Shown here: positions 63,555 to 64,000 of the stretch, in pieces
Layout: each line of letters starts with the position of its first letter
Position numbering within the stretch: position 1 is the first letter of the stretch
Assembly: GCF_009846525.1 (NCBI RefSeq)
Contig: NZ_CP024621.1
Span: 2,542,001-2,606,000, forward strand
Direction: 5' to 3'
Length of the DNA stretch: 64,000 nucleotides
Source of the DNA: Halomonas meridiana
GTDB lineage: Bacteria; Pseudomonadota; Gammaproteobacteria; Pseudomonadales; Halomonadaceae
The notes under the pieces: generated by a model
What the model was told of the DNA's origin: nothing
Database searches by the model: none
Seen by the model: the letters and a program-made list of their open reading frames with translations, nothing else
Made by a program: the position numbers and the translations under genes

Positions 63555-64000
63555 ATGTCTTCACGTCGCCGTACCCGCCAGCCCCATATCGTGGCCGTCA
63601 GCCGGGTGATCAAACTGTTGGCCAACATTACGAAAGTATTGAGCTATGGATTTCACGCCCTCTTTCCCAACAAGCGTTTTACGCTGCCAGAACGCGCAGC
63701 CCCCTGGCTGCCCGCCAAGCAAGAGACCGTCATCCCTCGTATTATTTGGCAAACCAACTTTACCAATAAGGTGACGCTGCCGGTTTATCTCAATTATCTT
63801 TTCAATCGTCTGATGGCGCCGCGCTTTGAGTATCGTTTCATGATCACCCAAGCGCGCCAGGACTTCATTAAACAAAACTTCGATCCTGCGTGGCTCGAGA
63901 GCTACGATAAATTGCAGATTGGTGCCGCTCAGGCCGATTTTTGGCGACTATTGGCGCTTTATCAACATGGTGGCGTTTACCTGGACATCGACGCCCATGC
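63555..64000 (+). CDS. GT32-type glycosyltransferase (DXD, capsular/LPS sugar transferase), 3' end cut by window edge
   Basis: First 148 residues of a glycosyltransferase. The start after AAAGGA gives MSSRRRTRQP. Family motifs IPRIIWQTNF (residues about 60-69) and AQADFWRLLALYQHGGVYLDIDAH at the visible end, which holds the DXD motif, are typical of the OCH1/capsule sugar-transferase group. The open frame continues past 64000. Probably modifies a surface polysaccharide. Confidence 0.85.
   Translation, partial: MSSRRRTRQPHIVAVSRVIKLLANITKVLSYGFHALFPNKRFTLPERAAPWLPAKQETVIPRIIWQTNFTNKVTLPVYLNYLFNRLMAPRFEYRFMITQARQDFIKQNFDPAWLESYDKLQIGAAQADFWRLLALYQHGGVYLDIDAH

Noticed and set aside
1..64000. 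CRISPR arrays, tRNA/rRNA genes, insertion sequences, prophage or integrase genes
   Set aside because: None seen; the window is continuous housekeeping and accessory metabolism without mobile signatures.

Overview
The window looks like a chromosomal segment from a moderately halophilic gammaproteobacterium of the Halomonadaceae (Halomonas-like). This rests on gene order typical of Pseudomonas/Halomonas-type chromosomes (HAD-rppH-ptsP-tauE-lgt-thyA-folA; nudE/yrfG-hslR-hslO-pckA; nrdR-ribD-ribB-ribH-nusB-thiL-pgpA), an acidic general porin, and a complete glucosylglycerate compatible-solute module. Almost all of it is densely packed housekeeping DNA. I saw no insertion sequence, prophage, CRISPR array, rRNA or tRNA.

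Layout. (1) 1-6.8 kb, minus strand: an exopolysaccharide operon reading ugd, Wzz-like regulator, Wzy-like polymerase, PssD/PssE split glycosyltransferase, GT4 glycosyltransferase and a priming sugar transferase cut by the window edge. (2) 7-19.5 kb: porin, a ProQ-type RNA chaperone, folA, thyA, lgt, a TauE/SafE permease, a membrane-anchored receiver protein, an NRDE protein, ptsP, rppH, a HAD phosphatase and mdh. (3) 19.7-37.5 kb: an RND efflux pair, rsd, dsbB, gshA, tex, msrB, pckA, hslO, hslR, yrfG, nudE, a Gfo/Idh/MocA oxidoreductase and ilvD. (4) 37.6-42.2 kb: two tandem PAS-containing chemoreceptors. (5) 42.4-51.6 kb: lon, a YdgA-like protein, then pgpA, thiL, nusB and riboflavin genes with nrdR. 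(6) 51.9-60.6 kb: a GH13_18 sugar phosphorylase, dsbG, a sulfide/persulfide operon (beta-lactamase-fold dioxygenase plus two YeeE/YedE proteins), a Cache chemoreceptor, and gpgP-gpgS for glucosylglycerate synthesis. (7) 60.8-64 kb: a probable small RNA, an orphan MotB-like protein, a frameshifted lipoprotein, flgO and the start of a GT32 glycosyltransferase.

The most interesting signal is regulatory. The gpgP-gpgS operon has a sigma54-type promoter with two NtrC-like dyads about 96 and 120 bp upstream of the inferred start. The phosphorylase that probably breaks glucosylglycerate down has its own close match to a sigma54 promoter. This suggests synthesis and recycling of this nitrogen-free solute are tied to nitrogen status. 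Divergent from gpgP lies an apparently undescribed small RNA of about 98 nt, with its own sigma70-like promoter, a 9-bp stem carrying a C-rich loop that could pair with ribosome binding sites, and a strong terminator. Sigma28 (FliA) promoters precede the Cache chemoreceptor and the lipoprotein-flgO pair, marking the right end as part of the motility regulon.

The base and protein motifs were read by eye. Family names come from recognition of conserved motifs, not database searches.
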